Assembly: GCF_003007785.1 (NCBI RefSeq)
Contig: NZ_PXOH01000004.1
Location: 1-64,000 of the forward strand
Source of the DNA: Aphanothece hegewaldii CCALA 016
Lineage (GTDB): Bacteria > Cyanobacteriota > Cyanobacteriia > Cyanobacteriales > Microcystaceae
Length of the DNA stretch: 64,000 nucleotides
Direction: 5' to 3'
The notes beneath the pieces were generated by a model. That model was not told the DNA's origin, ran no database searches, and was given only the letters and a program-made list of their open reading frames with translations. Below are positions 35,672 through 44,942 of this stretch, piece after piece (position 1 is the first letter of the stretch; every line of letters begins with the position of its first letter). A program made the position numbers and the translations under genes.

Positions 35672-36418
35672 CTAATCTTTCTCTTCCCCTGGTTCTAAGA
35701 TACGCTGAAAAAGATAACCTGTTCCACGAGCCGTAATAATCAATTCTGGATTACTGGGATCGTCTTCTAATTTAGCTCTAAGTCTAGAAATATGAACATC
35801 AACTACTCTAGTATCCACATGACGTTCTGGAGTATAACCCCAAACTTCCTGTAAAATCTCCGATCTAGAAAACGGTTCACCCGATCTACTAACTAAAAGT
35901 TCTAAGAGACTAAATTCCATTCCTGTAAGTCTGATGCGTTCGTCTCCTTTATAAACTTGTCTTTTATTGGTATCTATTTTAATCGAGCCAACCGTAATTA
36001 CCCCAGAACTGGGAATACCTGGGGCACCATTTTTCTCGACTCGTCGCAAAACCGATCGTATTCGCGCTTCGAGTTCTTTTGGCGAAAAGGGTTTAACCAC
36101 ATAATCATCGGCACCCAATTCTAAGCCAGTAATCCGATCCGCAACATCTCCCAAAGCCGTTAACATAATAATGGGGATATCTGATTCCTTGCGAAGTTCT
36201 TGACAAACCCCGTAACCATCTAGCTTGGGCATCATGACATCGAGAACCACTAAATCGGGATTGGTATCGCGGAAGGTATCTAATGCCTCCTCACCATCAG
36301 CCGCCGTTACAACATCATAGCCAATCATTGAGAGACGGGTTTCTAAGATGCGTCGGATGCTTGCTTCGTCATCTACTACGAGGATTTTTTCTTTGTGAGC
36401 TTCCAAGTTACTCAACAC
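35672..36418 (-). CDS. rpaB: OmpR-family response regulator RpaB
   Basis: This is a 248-aa two-domain regulator: a receiver domain (KILVVDDEASIRRILETRL, phospho-acceptor Asp in LVVLDVMMPKLDG, Lys in YVVKPFSPKELE) and a C-terminal winged helix (LTGMEFSLLELLVSRSGEPF, ERHVDTRVVDVHISRLR). The sequence is that of RpaB (ycf27 type), the essential cyanobacterial regulator that binds HLR1 sites and controls high-light and photosystem genes. It is divergent from radA, with about 220 bp between starts. Confidence 0.95.
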   Translation of the reverse strand: MLSNLEAHKEKILVVDDEASIRRILETRLSMIGYDVVTAADGEEALDTFRDTNPDLVVLDVMMPKLDGYGVCQELRKESDIPIIMLTALGDVADRITGLELGADDYVVKPFSPKELEARIRSVLRRVEKNGAPGIPSSGVITVGSIKIDTNKRQVYKGDERIRLTGMEFSLLELLVSRSGEPFSRSEILQEVWGYTPERHVDTRVVDVHISRLRAKLEDDPSNPELIITARGTGYLFQRILEPGEEKD

Positions 36419-36639
36419 TCCTTAATAAATTACAGTTGCTATTTTTAAAGTTAAGTTATGAGAGTTTACCTTTCTAGAATATCCTTTTATCGTTATCATA
36501 TAGCCGAATCTTATGTTTTTATTTAACTTGTAATCAGCTTTTTGAGACTTGATCTGTGATGGTAAAAACTTTACCTTCATTAATAAAGTGTGACAAATAA
36601 CGGTACGATTATTAAATTTTTTCAACTTTTCTTAAAAAT

Positions 36640-38175
36640 ATGGCCAAATCTCGCACGATTTATATTTGTACGGCTTGTGCTGCGGAATCTCCCCAATGGT
36701 TTGGCAAATGCCCCAATTGTGGCACTTATGGCACACTCGAAGAACAAATGTTGGCTTCTGCTAATAATAATCCACTGGCTAATCGTGGTGGATGGCAGTC
36801 GAACAATCGTACTAATGAAAAAGCACCAGGACCAGCACAACCGCGCATTTCTCAGCGTTTTTCCCAAATTACCCAACTCGAACAAATGCGGTTTAATTCG
36901 GGGTACGGTGAATTAGATCGAGTCTTAGGCAGTGGAATTGTTCCTGGTTCACTGGTTTTGATCGGAGGAGATCCGGGGATCGGTAAATCTACCCTACTAC
37001 TACAAGTTGCCCACCAACTCGCCCAACGTTTACCGAGAATTCTGTATGTCTCAGCCGAAGAATCTGGCCAACAAATCAAATTACGCGCCCAACGTCTCGG
37101 AGTCGGTGTCGTTGAAGAAGAAACTAATGGCAATGGTAAAAAGAAAGCAACTTCAGAAACTCAAAATATTGATCATCATCTCTATGTTTTACCCGAAACC
37201 GATCTAGAAGAAATTTTACGAGAACTTGAATCCCTTAAACCTCAAGTCGCCGTCATTGATAGTATTCAAACCCTTTATTTTGCTGCATTAACCTCAGCCC
37301 CTGGATCTGTTTCTCAAGTCAGAGAATGTACCTCAGCCCTAATGCAAGTAGCCAAACGAGAAAATATTACTTTATTTATTGTCGGTCATGTCACCAAAGA
37401 AGGCGCGATCGCAGGACCGCGAGTCCTTGAACACCTCGTGGATACGGTTTTATACTTTGAAGGCGATCGATATGCTTCTCATCGTCTCTTACGTTCCGTG
37501 AAAAACCGTTTTGGGGCGACTCATGAGATCGGTATTTTTGAAATGGTCGATCATGGTTTAGTCGAAGTTACTAACCCCTCGGAACTATTTTTAGGAAGTC
37601 GGGATGATCACTCACCTGGAACCGCTACCATTGTTGCTTGTGAAGGAACACGCCCCATTGTTGTAGAATTACAAGCTTTAGTCAGTCCCACCAGTTATTC
37701 ATCGCCTCGTCGTTCCACCACTGGCGTTGATTATAACCGCTTACAACAAATTCTCGCGGTACTTGAAAAACGAGTCGGTATTCCTCTTTCTAAACTCGAT
37801 GTTTATGTAGCTTCCGCCGGAGGGTTAGGAGTGGAAGAACCTGCCGCCGATCTTGGTGTGGCGATCGCTGTTGTGGCTAGTTTTCGGGATCGTATCGTTG
37901 ATTCGCGTACTGTTTTAATTGGGGAAGTCGGGTTAGGGGGACAAGTTCGTCTGGTTTCTCAAATGGAACTCCGTCTCAAAGAAGCAGCCAAACTCGGATT
38001 TAAACGAGCGATCGTCCCCAAAGGACAGATTTACCCCGATGATACTGGACTAGAGATCATCCCAGTTGGGAAGGTGATCGATGCCATTATTGCCGCCATT
38101 CCGCAACAGCGTCCATATAGTGAGGGAATGGCGTTAGATGAGGATATCGAGCAATTTTCAGAAGAGGATAATTAG
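36640..38175 (+). CDS. radA: DNA repair protein RadA (Sms)
   Basis: This 511-aa RecA-like branch-migration ATPase starts with a C4 zinc finger (CTACAAESPQWFGKCPNCG), then has Walker A GGDPGIGKST near residue 110, the hallmark KNRFG motif in VKNRFGATHEIG, and a C-terminal Lon-protease-like domain (DVYVASAGGLGVEEPAADLG). It processes recombination intermediates. It is divergent from rpaB and overlaps the convergent small gene at 38172 by 4 bp. Confidence 0.97.
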   Translation: MAKSRTIYICTACAAESPQWFGKCPNCGTYGTLEEQMLASANNNPLANRGGWQSNNRTNEKAPGPAQPRISQRFSQITQLEQMRFNSGYGELDRVLGSGIVPGSLVLIGGDPGIGKSTLLLQVAHQLAQRLPRILYVSAEESGQQIKLRAQRLGVGVVEEETNGNGKKKATSETQNIDHHLYVLPETDLEEILRELESLKPQVAVIDSIQTLYFAALTSAPGSVSQVRECTSALMQVAKRENITLFIVGHVTKEGAIAGPRVLEHLVDTVLYFEGDRYASHRLLRSVKNRFGATHEIGIFEMVDHGLVEVTNPSELFLGSRDDHSPGTATIVACEGTRPIVVELQALVSPTSYSSPRRSTTGVDYNRLQQILAVLEKRVGIPLSKLDVYVASAGGLGVEEPAADLGVAIAVVASFRDRIVDSRTVLIGEVGLGGQVRLVSQMELRLKEAAKLGFKRAIVPKGQIYPDDTGLEIIPVGKVIDAIIAAIPQQRPYSEGMALDEDIEQFSEEDN

Positions 38176-38513
38176 CGGACTGGTAGAATAGATCGGGCTT
38201 TACAACCTCGGTTCAAAAAGCCCTGTAATCCCCACGCTGAACACTCGATCGAACGCGTTACATTGGGTTCAGCTACAGTAGTATAGTCACAGGAAACATA
38301 GCCATTTGCGTCTGTATCAACAGGTTGACAGCTAACCCCATTGAGTTGTTGTCTGAGGACGGAAGACACATAATTTTTGAGTTCCCCTTCAGAATAACTT
38401 TTCCCAAAGAGAGGTTGTCCGATCGCTTTACCACTCGTTAGTAGAAAACCCGTTCCTACCAGCAGTACAACTACAACTAAAGAAGCAATTAAATAAACTC
38501 TAAGATTTTTCAT
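38172..38513 (-). CDS. small membrane-anchored protein of unknown function
   Basis: This is a 113-aa protein with one N-terminal membrane helix (about residues 7-27, YLIASLVVVVLLVGTGFLL) and a periplasmic or lumenal domain of about 80 residues with four cysteines (SCQP, SCDY, IECS, RGCK), enough for two disulfides. The family is not recognised. It overlaps the 3' end of radA by 4 bp. Confidence 0.65.
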   Translation of the reverse strand: MKNLRVYLIASLVVVVLLVGTGFLLTSGKAIGQPLFGKSYSEGELKNYVSSVLRQQLNGVSCQPVDTDANGYVSCDYTTVAEPNVTRSIECSAWGLQGFLNRGCKARSILPVR

Positions 38514-38696
38514 ATCGATAAGCTCGTTTTTAAAGAGTTGTTACCCGTCAATGAGCAACTATTGGTGAATATTGTACAAAATTTAGCCAAGTCCGCCGAA
38601 CTTCCTTTAGTCTACAAATTCAGACTTTTGACTCCCTATTTCTAAAATAAATTGTTAATAATTGTAAAAAGGAATCCTTTTATACAACTTTTTGTT

Positions 38697-39344
38697 ATGA
38701 TATTGCGTCCAGAGCAACGAACTAAGTTAGACGATACCACAGACGATCTATTTTATTCTGATCCTCGGTTTGTCACCCATGTTGATCAAGGTTTTATCGA
38801 CCAATTGACGAATCTTTATCGAGAAAGACTCAAACCCGATAGCCGTATTTTGGATATGATGAGTAGTTGGGTTTCTCATCTTCCTGATGATGTAGAATTT
38901 GCCCATGTTGAAGGACATGGATTAAATGAAGAAGAATTGGCGAAAAATCCCCGTTTAAATCACTATATTGTCCAAAATCTTAACAAAAATCCCCAGTTAC
39001 CTTATCCTGATCAAAGTTTTGATGCTGTTTTGAATGCGGTTTCTGTACAGTATATTCAGTATCCTGAAGCGATTTTTGCCGAGATTCACCGTATCCTTAC
39101 TCCAGGTGGAATCGTGATTATTAGCTTTTCTAATCGAATGTTTTATCAAAAAGCGATCGCCGCTTGGCGCGATGGCACAGATAACAGTCGTGTACAATTG
39201 GTGAAAAACTATTTTAAGATGGTTTCAGGTTTTAGCGAACCCGAAGTAATTAACCGTACTTCAATGGTTCCCAATTTTCTACAAATGTTGGGAGTCTCTG
39301 GCGCTGATCCGTTTTATGCGGTAATTGCTTATCGACAAGATTAA
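38697..39344 (+). CDS. class I SAM-dependent methyltransferase
   Basis: This 215-aa protein starts from the ATG at 38697, preferred over an upstream TTG at 38652. It has a type-11 methyltransferase core: RILDMMSSWVSHLP (motif I region, lacking the usual Gly-rich loop), PYPDQSFDAVLNAVSVQYI and ILTPGGIVIISFSNRMFY. The degenerate motif I (DMMSSW) is unusual but recurrent in this cyanobacterial and plastid subfamily as I know it. The substrate is unknown. Confidence 0.82.
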   Translation: MILRPEQRTKLDDTTDDLFYSDPRFVTHVDQGFIDQLTNLYRERLKPDSRILDMMSSWVSHLPDDVEFAHVEGHGLNEEELAKNPRLNHYIVQNLNKNPQLPYPDQSFDAVLNAVSVQYIQYPEAIFAEIHRILTPGGIVIISFSNRMFYQKAIAAWRDGTDNSRVQLVKNYFKMVSGFSEPEVINRTSMVPNFLQMLGVSGADPFYAVIAYRQD

Positions 39345-39353
39345 TTCTAATTG

Positions 39354-39372
39354 GGGTTTGGTCATCAAACCC
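39354..39372. repeat. GGGTTTG/CAAACCC hairpin (family A repeat)
   Basis: A perfect 7-bp stem with a 5-nt loop lies 9 bp after the methyltransferase stop. It may help termination, but no strong T-tract follows. Confidence 0.55.
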
Positions 39373-39539
39373 TAACATCTTTCGTATGATCAAACTGAGA
39401 TAGCATCGGTCATATTATGTAAAATCGAGATCTATCTTTTATCAGGTTGTTTCTCAAAAAGCAGTTGTTAAGTTGTGTAAGAGAAGAAAAAAAAACTTCT
39501 TTGTCACGTAAAAAACAGTTGAACATAAAGGACAATCTC

Positions 39540-39983
39540 ATGACTTACACCGCTAATCCTACAACTCAACAAGCCTTAGATCTCTTTAATAGTTATGATA
39601 CCGATACAAAACTTGCTTTACTCTGGTATGGTTATTTAGATATTAAAGATGACCTTAATCCCGCGCCCCCGATTTCCGTAGAAAATATGGGTAATACGCT
39701 TTATGATCAAATTAAAGTTTTATCCCCTGAAGAACAATTACAGGCTCAACGGGATATGCTGGAAGGGGCGGATAATGAAATCGGTCGTGCTTATCAGGCT
39801 TTTGATAGCAGTGCTAGAATGGAAAGTTGGTTATTAATAGCACGTGGCATGGAAGAAGGAACGGTGATTCAAGTTCCTGATGATTATAAATTACCTAGCG
39901 AAACCCAAGAGTTTACCGATAAAATCAAACAGGTAGATTTTCAAGAACGGATCAACTTCATGCGTAGTGCAGTTGGTCAATAA
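39540..39983 (+). CDS. orange-carotenoid-protein N-domain (HCP-like) protein
   Basis: This is a 147-aa stand-alone Carot_N (OCP N-terminal) domain with no C-terminal NTF2 sensor domain. LALLWYGYLDIK keeps the carotenoid-contact Trp and Tyr (W29 and Y32, matching OCP Trp41 and Tyr44), SARMESWLLIARGM keeps W97 (OCP Trp110), and an Arg near the end (R142) matches OCP Arg155. IQVPDDYKLPSE matches the OCP VPxGYKLS loop. The ATG at 39540 has an AAAGGA ribosome-binding site; the longer frame to 39447 is not supported. Helical carotenoid proteins quench phycobilisomes or singlet oxygen. This one is divergent, so pigment binding is inferred. Confidence 0.8.
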   Translation: MTYTANPTTQQALDLFNSYDTDTKLALLWYGYLDIKDDLNPAPPISVENMGNTLYDQIKVLSPEEQLQAQRDMLEGADNEIGRAYQAFDSSARMESWLLIARGMEEGTVIQVPDDYKLPSETQEFTDKIKQVDFQERINFMRSAVGQ

Positions 39984-40005
39984 TAGAATTAAAAACTAAC
40001 AGGAT

Positions 40006-40033
40006 GTAGAGACACGTTATATCCCGTCTCTAC
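40006..40033. repeat. GTAGAGAC/GTCTCTAC hairpin (family B repeat)
   Basis: Perfect 8-bp arms (40006-40013 and 40026-40033) enclose a 12-nt loop. It sits between convergent genes and overlaps the aldo/keto reductase stop by a few bases. Confidence 0.6.
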
Positions 40034-41166
40034 TCCCATAGACGACGACGGGATGAACCATTAAGACGTTGATGAGTATCCGATAATAATGTTGGTATAT
40101 CCAAGTTTTCGGGACAACGGGGTAAACAATCTCCACATTCTGTACAACGATTTCCTTTATTCCCCGCAAACCAATGACCCGCATTTTCAAACATTCTATA
40201 GCGATATTGGGCAAAATCTGTCATTTCATAACCTACAGCGAGATTTCGTAATCGTAAAATTTCAGGAATATTAATACTTTCGGGACAAGGCAAACATTGA
40301 TAACATTGACGACATTGCTCCTTTCCTAAAATCGTCTGTAGATGGTTTTCTAAGCGTTCTAAGATGGTCTTTTCGGACTCTGTGAGGGGGGAGACATTAT
40401 TGGAGACTTGTAGGGGTTCTAGGAGTTCTTTTGGGGTAGTGGGACCGATGCTGAGGGTGGTAATACGACGATCGCTCAATAAAAACCGATAATTTAATTC
40501 TAGCGGCGTTAACGGCTCACATAAATTTTTTAGTGTTGGGGGGGGAGTATAAAGACGACCTCCTTTATCCGAAGGAGAGATAATAAAAATCCCCATATCC
40601 TTTTCATATGCTAACTGAACTGCGCTGGCGTGACGTTGAAAAAAATAATAATAATGAAGGTTAATAAATTCAAATAAGTTAGTTTCTAGGGTAGCGAGAA
40701 TTAAATCTAAAGATCCGTGAGTGGAGAACCCAATATGGTTAATTTTTCCCGCTTGTTTTGCTTGCTGTAACGCTTTCATGCAGCCATCATCAGAAGTGAT
40801 CCAAGCTAGATGATCCCAAGTATTAACACCATGTAACGCTATACAGTCTATATAATCTAATTTTAGACGAGATAAAGATTCATCGATCCAACGAGTCATC
40901 TGTTGAGTGTCAGAAGTTGGAGAAAGTTTCGTTGTGAGATAAAATTTTTCTCGTGGAATCGATAAATTTTTTAAGCTACTTCCTAAATAGTCTTCACTTT
41001 TACCATATCCTTTTGCTGTTTCAATATGATTAATTCCGAGTGCGATCGCTTGTTCTAAAGTTTCTGCAAAGGTAGACACAGACTCCAAACAGCGCATCGT
41101 TCCCAGAGAAAAAACCGATAACTCTAAATTGGTTTTACCAAAGCGTCGATATCGCATTTTAACCAT
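40030..41166 (-). CDS. aldo/keto reductase with C-terminal 4Fe-4S domain
   Basis: This 378-aa protein has an AKR TIM-barrel (FGKTNLELSVFSLGT, ETAKGYGKSEDYLG with the catalytic Tyr, TTKLSPTS, DYIDCIALHGV) followed by a ferredoxin-like tail with Cys clusters CRQCYQCLPCPE and CTECGDCLPRCPE that can bind two iron-sulfur clusters. Relatives are probable ferredoxin- or NADPH-linked oxidoreductases of unknown substrate. The start could be the ATG at 41166 or at 41157 (MRYRRFGKT). It overlaps the upstream bifunctional-nuclease gene by 8 bp, so the two form an operon. Confidence 0.88.
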   Translation of the reverse strand: MVKMRYRRFGKTNLELSVFSLGTMRCLESVSTFAETLEQAIALGINHIETAKGYGKSEDYLGSSLKNLSIPREKFYLTTKLSPTSDTQQMTRWIDESLSRLKLDYIDCIALHGVNTWDHLAWITSDDGCMKALQQAKQAGKINHIGFSTHGSLDLILATLETNLFEFINLHYYYFFQRHASAVQLAYEKDMGIFIISPSDKGGRLYTPPPTLKNLCEPLTPLELNYRFLLSDRRITTLSIGPTTPKELLEPLQVSNNVSPLTESEKTILERLENHLQTILGKEQCRQCYQCLPCPESINIPEILRLRNLAVGYEMTDFAQYRYRMFENAGHWFAGNKGNRCTECGDCLPRCPENLDIPTLLSDTHQRLNGSSRRRLWE

Positions 41167-41662
41167 TTTCTGGGTTAAACTTGGCTTTTTTAATCAGTTC
41201 TTCTGGACTAAGATTAGAAACAAAGTCACGAAACGCTTTTCGTTCTTCTTCATCTGCATCTCGATCAACTGGTATAGAAGCATCAGCGATAACTTCTTCC
41301 ATCACCCATATCGCTGCATTTGTTCGTAAAGCAATAGCGATCGCATCACTTGGACGACAGTCAAGTTCTTTTTTTAGTTCGCCTTGAGACAAACATAGCA
41401 CCGCGTAGAATGTATTATCTTGTAGAGAGTGAATAATAATCTTTTCGAGGGTTATTCCCCACGCCGTAAAGAAATTCACCATCAAATCATGAGTTAGAGG
41501 ACGAGGTGGCTTTTGTTGCTCTAATGCTCCCATAATAGCCTTAGCTTGATCTTGTCCAATATAGATCGGTAAAGCACGGCGATCGGTTCCATCTTTAAGT
41601 AAAACAATAGGACTGCGAGTCATCGCATCTAAAGCAATTCCAGCAACTTTCATTTCGATCAT
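41159..41662 (-). CDS. bifunctional nuclease family protein (DUF151)
   Basis: This is 167 aa from the ATG at 41662 (MIEMKVAGIALD), which fits the family better than the longer frame to 41716. It shows the DUF151 blocks PIVLLKDGTDRRALPIYIGQ, RPLTHDLM and LDCRPSDAIAIALRTNAAIW. Plant and some bacterial members have been described with nuclease activity on RNA and DNA. The C-terminal tail adds a short UVR-like helical segment (ERKAFRDFVSNLSPEELI). Confidence 0.88.
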   Translation of the reverse strand: MIEMKVAGIALDAMTRSPIVLLKDGTDRRALPIYIGQDQAKAIMGALEQQKPPRPLTHDLMVNFFTAWGITLEKIIIHSLQDNTFYAVLCLSQGELKKELDCRPSDAIAIALRTNAAIWVMEEVIADASIPVDRDADEEERKAFRDFVSNLSPEELIKKAKFNPENG

Positions 41663-41889
41663 ACAGCCTCTCTGTGTTGGATCAGCACCAAGAAAATAAA
41701 AGGAACAAGGAGACAATAGCGGCTAACATTCAAGACTATCCTAGCAATCACAGAGTTATTCTGTAAGGATCAGTTCACAGATGCGCTACACTCACAGTAT
41801 GCCCTAGGATTACAAGAATATCCTCAAACTTCAAAAAAATATCATTTTGTTTCCCTAAAGCTACTCTGTTTATTTTCTCAAAAAAGATC

Positions 41890-42579
41890 GTGTTTACAGG
41901 ATTAATTCAAGGAACAGGAAAACTCAAACCTTTTGAGCAAGATCGGTTTATTTTATCGGTTTTTGAGGACACACATTCTATTATTCTATCGGATTTAGCG
42001 ATCGGTGATAGTGTTGCTGTCGATGGGGTTTGTTTAACCGTAGAAGAAATTTTACTCGATGGGTTTATCGCTACTGCGTCACCCGAAACTTTATCACGAA
42101 CAACTTTAGGTAAACGTCTAGCAGCAGCAGAATGGGTTAATTTAGAAACATCTTTACGAGTGGGGAGTAAAATAGGGGGACATTTTGTTACAGGACATAT
42201 CGATGGAGTTGGTTCCTTAGTTGAGTCTTTTCCGACCGAAACATCTTGGGAAATGATTTTTACTGCACCACCAACTTTAACACAAGAGTGGGAACAATTT
42301 ATTGCTCGCTATATTGTATCAAAAGGAAGTATCGCAGTAAATGGTATTAGTTTAACAGTTTCCGATTGTGATAAAAGCGGATCTTGGTTTAAAGTATCTG
42401 TTATTCCCCATACTTATGACCAGACTAATTTATCTTATCTTAAGACCGGAGATTGGGTTAATCTAGAAGGAGATATTTTAGGTAAATATGTAGAAAGATT
42501 ACTTGGGAAGTCTGCAAGTCATCAACCCCATTCCGAAGAAGTTAGTCTAGGTTTTCTTGCTGAACATGGTTATCTTTAG
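41890..42579 (+). CDS. ribE: riboflavin synthase alpha subunit
   Basis: This is a 229-aa lumazine-binding protein with two homologous barrels, each opening with the family pattern. MFTGLIQGTGKL starts barrel 1 from a GTG codon; GDSVAVDGVCLTV and GHFVTGHIDGVG follow, and the second barrel repeats KGSIAVNGISLTV. It converts two 6,7-dimethyl-8-ribityllumazine molecules to riboflavin. No FMN riboswitch was seen upstream. Its 3' end overlaps the convergent methyltransferase gene by 38 bp. Confidence 0.95.
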   Translation: MFTGLIQGTGKLKPFEQDRFILSVFEDTHSIILSDLAIGDSVAVDGVCLTVEEILLDGFIATASPETLSRTTLGKRLAAAEWVNLETSLRVGSKIGGHFVTGHIDGVGSLVESFPTETSWEMIFTAPPTLTQEWEQFIARYIVSKGSIAVNGISLTVSDCDKSGSWFKVSVIPHTYDQTNLSYLKTGDWVNLEGDILGKYVERLLGKSASHQPHSEEVSLGFLAEHGYL

Positions 42580-44629
42580 TCAATTTCCTTTTACGTTGGG
42601 AGATTTGCGATCGTAATACCCTAACTTTATACGGATCAGCATCTTTTCGCCAATAAAGTTTATAATTTTTCAGAATCGCGCAGTGAGAGTCTAGACAATT
42701 TATCCATCCTTTTAAATGACTTATTGCTTTAAAATTATCTAACAGTCCCCATTCTCTTTCTTGTTGAGTTAATTTGACAAACTTTTCATAATTTGGATAA
42801 TCTGGAGTAACTAAGCGATCTTTTTCATGTAAAATCGGTGGATTTTCATCATCGTAATAATCACGATAGCGCACTTGTAAACTCCTTAAATCAATTTCCA
42901 TACTGTTTTGTAAAGTTGGATGAGGGTTAAGCTCAAAATCTGGATAATAAAGATAAGAAATTTTCGCTTGATGAAATGATAATTTAATCACATTCGCTTC
43001 GTTTAAACGTCCAAATGTTCGACTCGCGCAACCTTCATATAATCTGAGTAATGTTGGAAGTGTTTCCACAGCGCTTAGATGAATGATTAGAGAATTTTTT
43101 AACTTTTTACCGACGGAAATCGTTTTACACAACGCTTCAATTTTTTCTAAATCTCGTAGACTTGATAGCATCAAATCCGCCATCATACACAATTGTTGAT
43201 ATCCACCAAATAAAGCTTTAATATCTTCTCGTAGTGTTAAGTTTAAACTTTTAGGTTGAGGACGACCACTAAATTTACTCAGGGCAAAATTTAATAATAA
43301 ATCTTGACGACGTTTTTCTGTAATTGCTTCCCAATCTTCAGGATGAGTGACTTGTAATATTACTTGAAAAGCTCGTTTAAAACCGCCAAATTCTGCTTTT
43401 ATTTCTAACTCATTTTCTAATTCTCCTAAAACGGGTAAACGTCCTCTTTCCGTAAAAAAATTCATTAAAGGAGTTAATAACTTTTCATAATCATCAAAAC
43501 GTTTTAGTAATAAATTAACTCTGGGAGTCGTTGCACGAGAACGGAAGCGAGAGAGTTTAAATGTTTCCGCTTGAGTCGCATCTCGAAATACAAAATAAAT
43601 TCCTAAAGCGATGGGAATGGAATCAACATTTAAAACCTGATCAATATAAACTTTTAATTCTTCCTGTTCATAATATTTTTGAAACGTATTACGACGAGTA
43701 ATAATTCCATCACCATAGACAACTATTCCATGATTACTATCATTAATTAAAACCTGTGCAGAAACAATCAGAACTTTTTGGGTTAATTCCCATGCTTTAA
43801 TCAAAGCTTCTCGACGTTCTTGTTGATCTTCAATAACATTAATAACATAACCCAAATTAACAATATCTGCGGGAATACAACTACTATTAGGACAATAATA
43901 AGGGTCCCAACCTAAACTCTGATAACCTTGTTGGGATATTTGTTCAATATCTCCCCCAAAACCACAACCATAGTCAAAAAAAGTCGTAACTTCTGGAATA
44001 AATAACCCTGACTCTAATGCTAGACGAACAGGACGAGATAAACTTTTTCGGACAATAGCAGCTTTATGACGATCAATTGTAATCGATCGCTCAGATGAAT
44101 CACCGATGGGACAAACTAAATAATGACCAACAAACGCAATATTAAACTGTTTAAGACGTTGTTCCCATTCTTTGCGGGTTCCAATCATGCGAGACTGTTC
44201 TAGAAGACCTAATTTAACTTCTAGACGGGTTAAATGGTCAAATTCTGAGTACAAAGGATAGTCGGGTGTGATGAAGGTTTCTTTACGATGCAGTAATGGA
44301 GGGTTATCGGATGCTTGATAGTGACGTTCACTGTATTCTAAGGTTTTTACATCGACCACAAGACTAAACAATAAAATTGGATGGGGATCTTGATCAAAAT
44401 TAGCGTAAAAAAGATAAGAAATTTTCGGTTTATCAAGACTAAATTTTACAAGAGTCGCTTGTTGAGTGGTTTGAGTAACTCTCGATCGACGTTCATAATC
44501 TTGTAAAATGGGGTCAAGAGAAGCTAAAGCGCAAGTATGGACGTATAAAGCATTCGGTAAGAGTTTACCCACAGAACTCGTTTGACAACGGTTAAGAATG
44601 ATGTCTAGAGAGGGAATGCTGTCAGTCAT
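42542..44629 (-). CDS. phosphorothioation-associated-type putative DNA methyltransferase with duplicated flanking domains
   Basis: This 695-aa protein starts from the ATG at 44629; the TTG at 44641 adds four residues. The SAM-binding core has TFFDYGCGFGGDIEQI (residues about 216-231) and IVNLGYVINVIEDQ. Residues about 10-160 and 495-645 are homologous to each other: VGKLLPNALYVH / VGKKLKNSLIIH, PKISYLFYANFDQDPHP / AKISYLYYPDFELNPHP, TFITPDYP / RLVTPDYP. I recognise it as the family annotated as DNA phosphorothioation-associated putative methyltransferase. No dndA-E genes are in the window, so it stands alone here. Confidence 0.8.
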   Translation of the reverse strand: MTDSIPSLDIILNRCQTSSVGKLLPNALYVHTCALASLDPILQDYERRSRVTQTTQQATLVKFSLDKPKISYLFYANFDQDPHPILLFSLVVDVKTLEYSERHYQASDNPPLLHRKETFITPDYPLYSEFDHLTRLEVKLGLLEQSRMIGTRKEWEQRLKQFNIAFVGHYLVCPIGDSSERSITIDRHKAAIVRKSLSRPVRLALESGLFIPEVTTFFDYGCGFGGDIEQISQQGYQSLGWDPYYCPNSSCIPADIVNLGYVINVIEDQQERREALIKAWELTQKVLIVSAQVLINDSNHGIVVYGDGIITRRNTFQKYYEQEELKVYIDQVLNVDSIPIALGIYFVFRDATQAETFKLSRFRSRATTPRVNLLLKRFDDYEKLLTPLMNFFTERGRLPVLGELENELEIKAEFGGFKRAFQVILQVTHPEDWEAITEKRRQDLLLNFALSKFSGRPQPKSLNLTLREDIKALFGGYQQLCMMADLMLSSLRDLEKIEALCKTISVGKKLKNSLIIHLSAVETLPTLLRLYEGCASRTFGRLNEANVIKLSFHQAKISYLYYPDFELNPHPTLQNSMEIDLRSLQVRYRDYYDDENPPILHEKDRLVTPDYPNYEKFVKLTQQEREWGLLDNFKAISHLKGWINCLDSHCAILKNYKLYWRKDADPYKVRVLRSQISQRKRKLTKDNHVQQENLD

Positions 44630-44641
44630 GATGGTACGCAA

Positions 44642-44942
44642 AGCAAGGGAATTATCAAGAAATTGTAAAGAAAAATCATTGACTCAACATCTTTAACTTG
44701 ATTTTTATTGCTTGAAACTTTGATGATGTAAGGTTTTGCCGTATTTTTAATTTTTGTTAAAGCAAAGTTGTTTTCTGGAGTTGAAGGGAATTGTAATGAT
44801 GTAATAAATCAAAGTTTTGCTTTATCCAAAAATAGATATATATTAAATAATAAACATTTTTAATATATAGTAAAGCTGATCTTATACAGTTTTCTCTTAC
44901 TTTAGTTAAAAAATAAATTTAAAAAATGGGAGATAATCACCA
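44642..44942. other. AT-rich intergenic region
   Basis: About 300 bp without a supported gene. It contains A/T tracts and an imperfect TATATATTAAATA / TTTAATATATAG inverted pair around 44850. It holds the promoter of the methyltransferase gene and of the small ORF at 44943. No RNA gene was recognised. Confidence 0.35.

Noticed and set aside
36419-36639. HLR1 autoregulatory site upstream of rpaB
   Set aside because: Single TTACA-like words occur, but no pair with the right spacing was found by eye.
41717-41889. FMN riboswitch before ribE
   Set aside because: The conserved RFN-element segments are absent.
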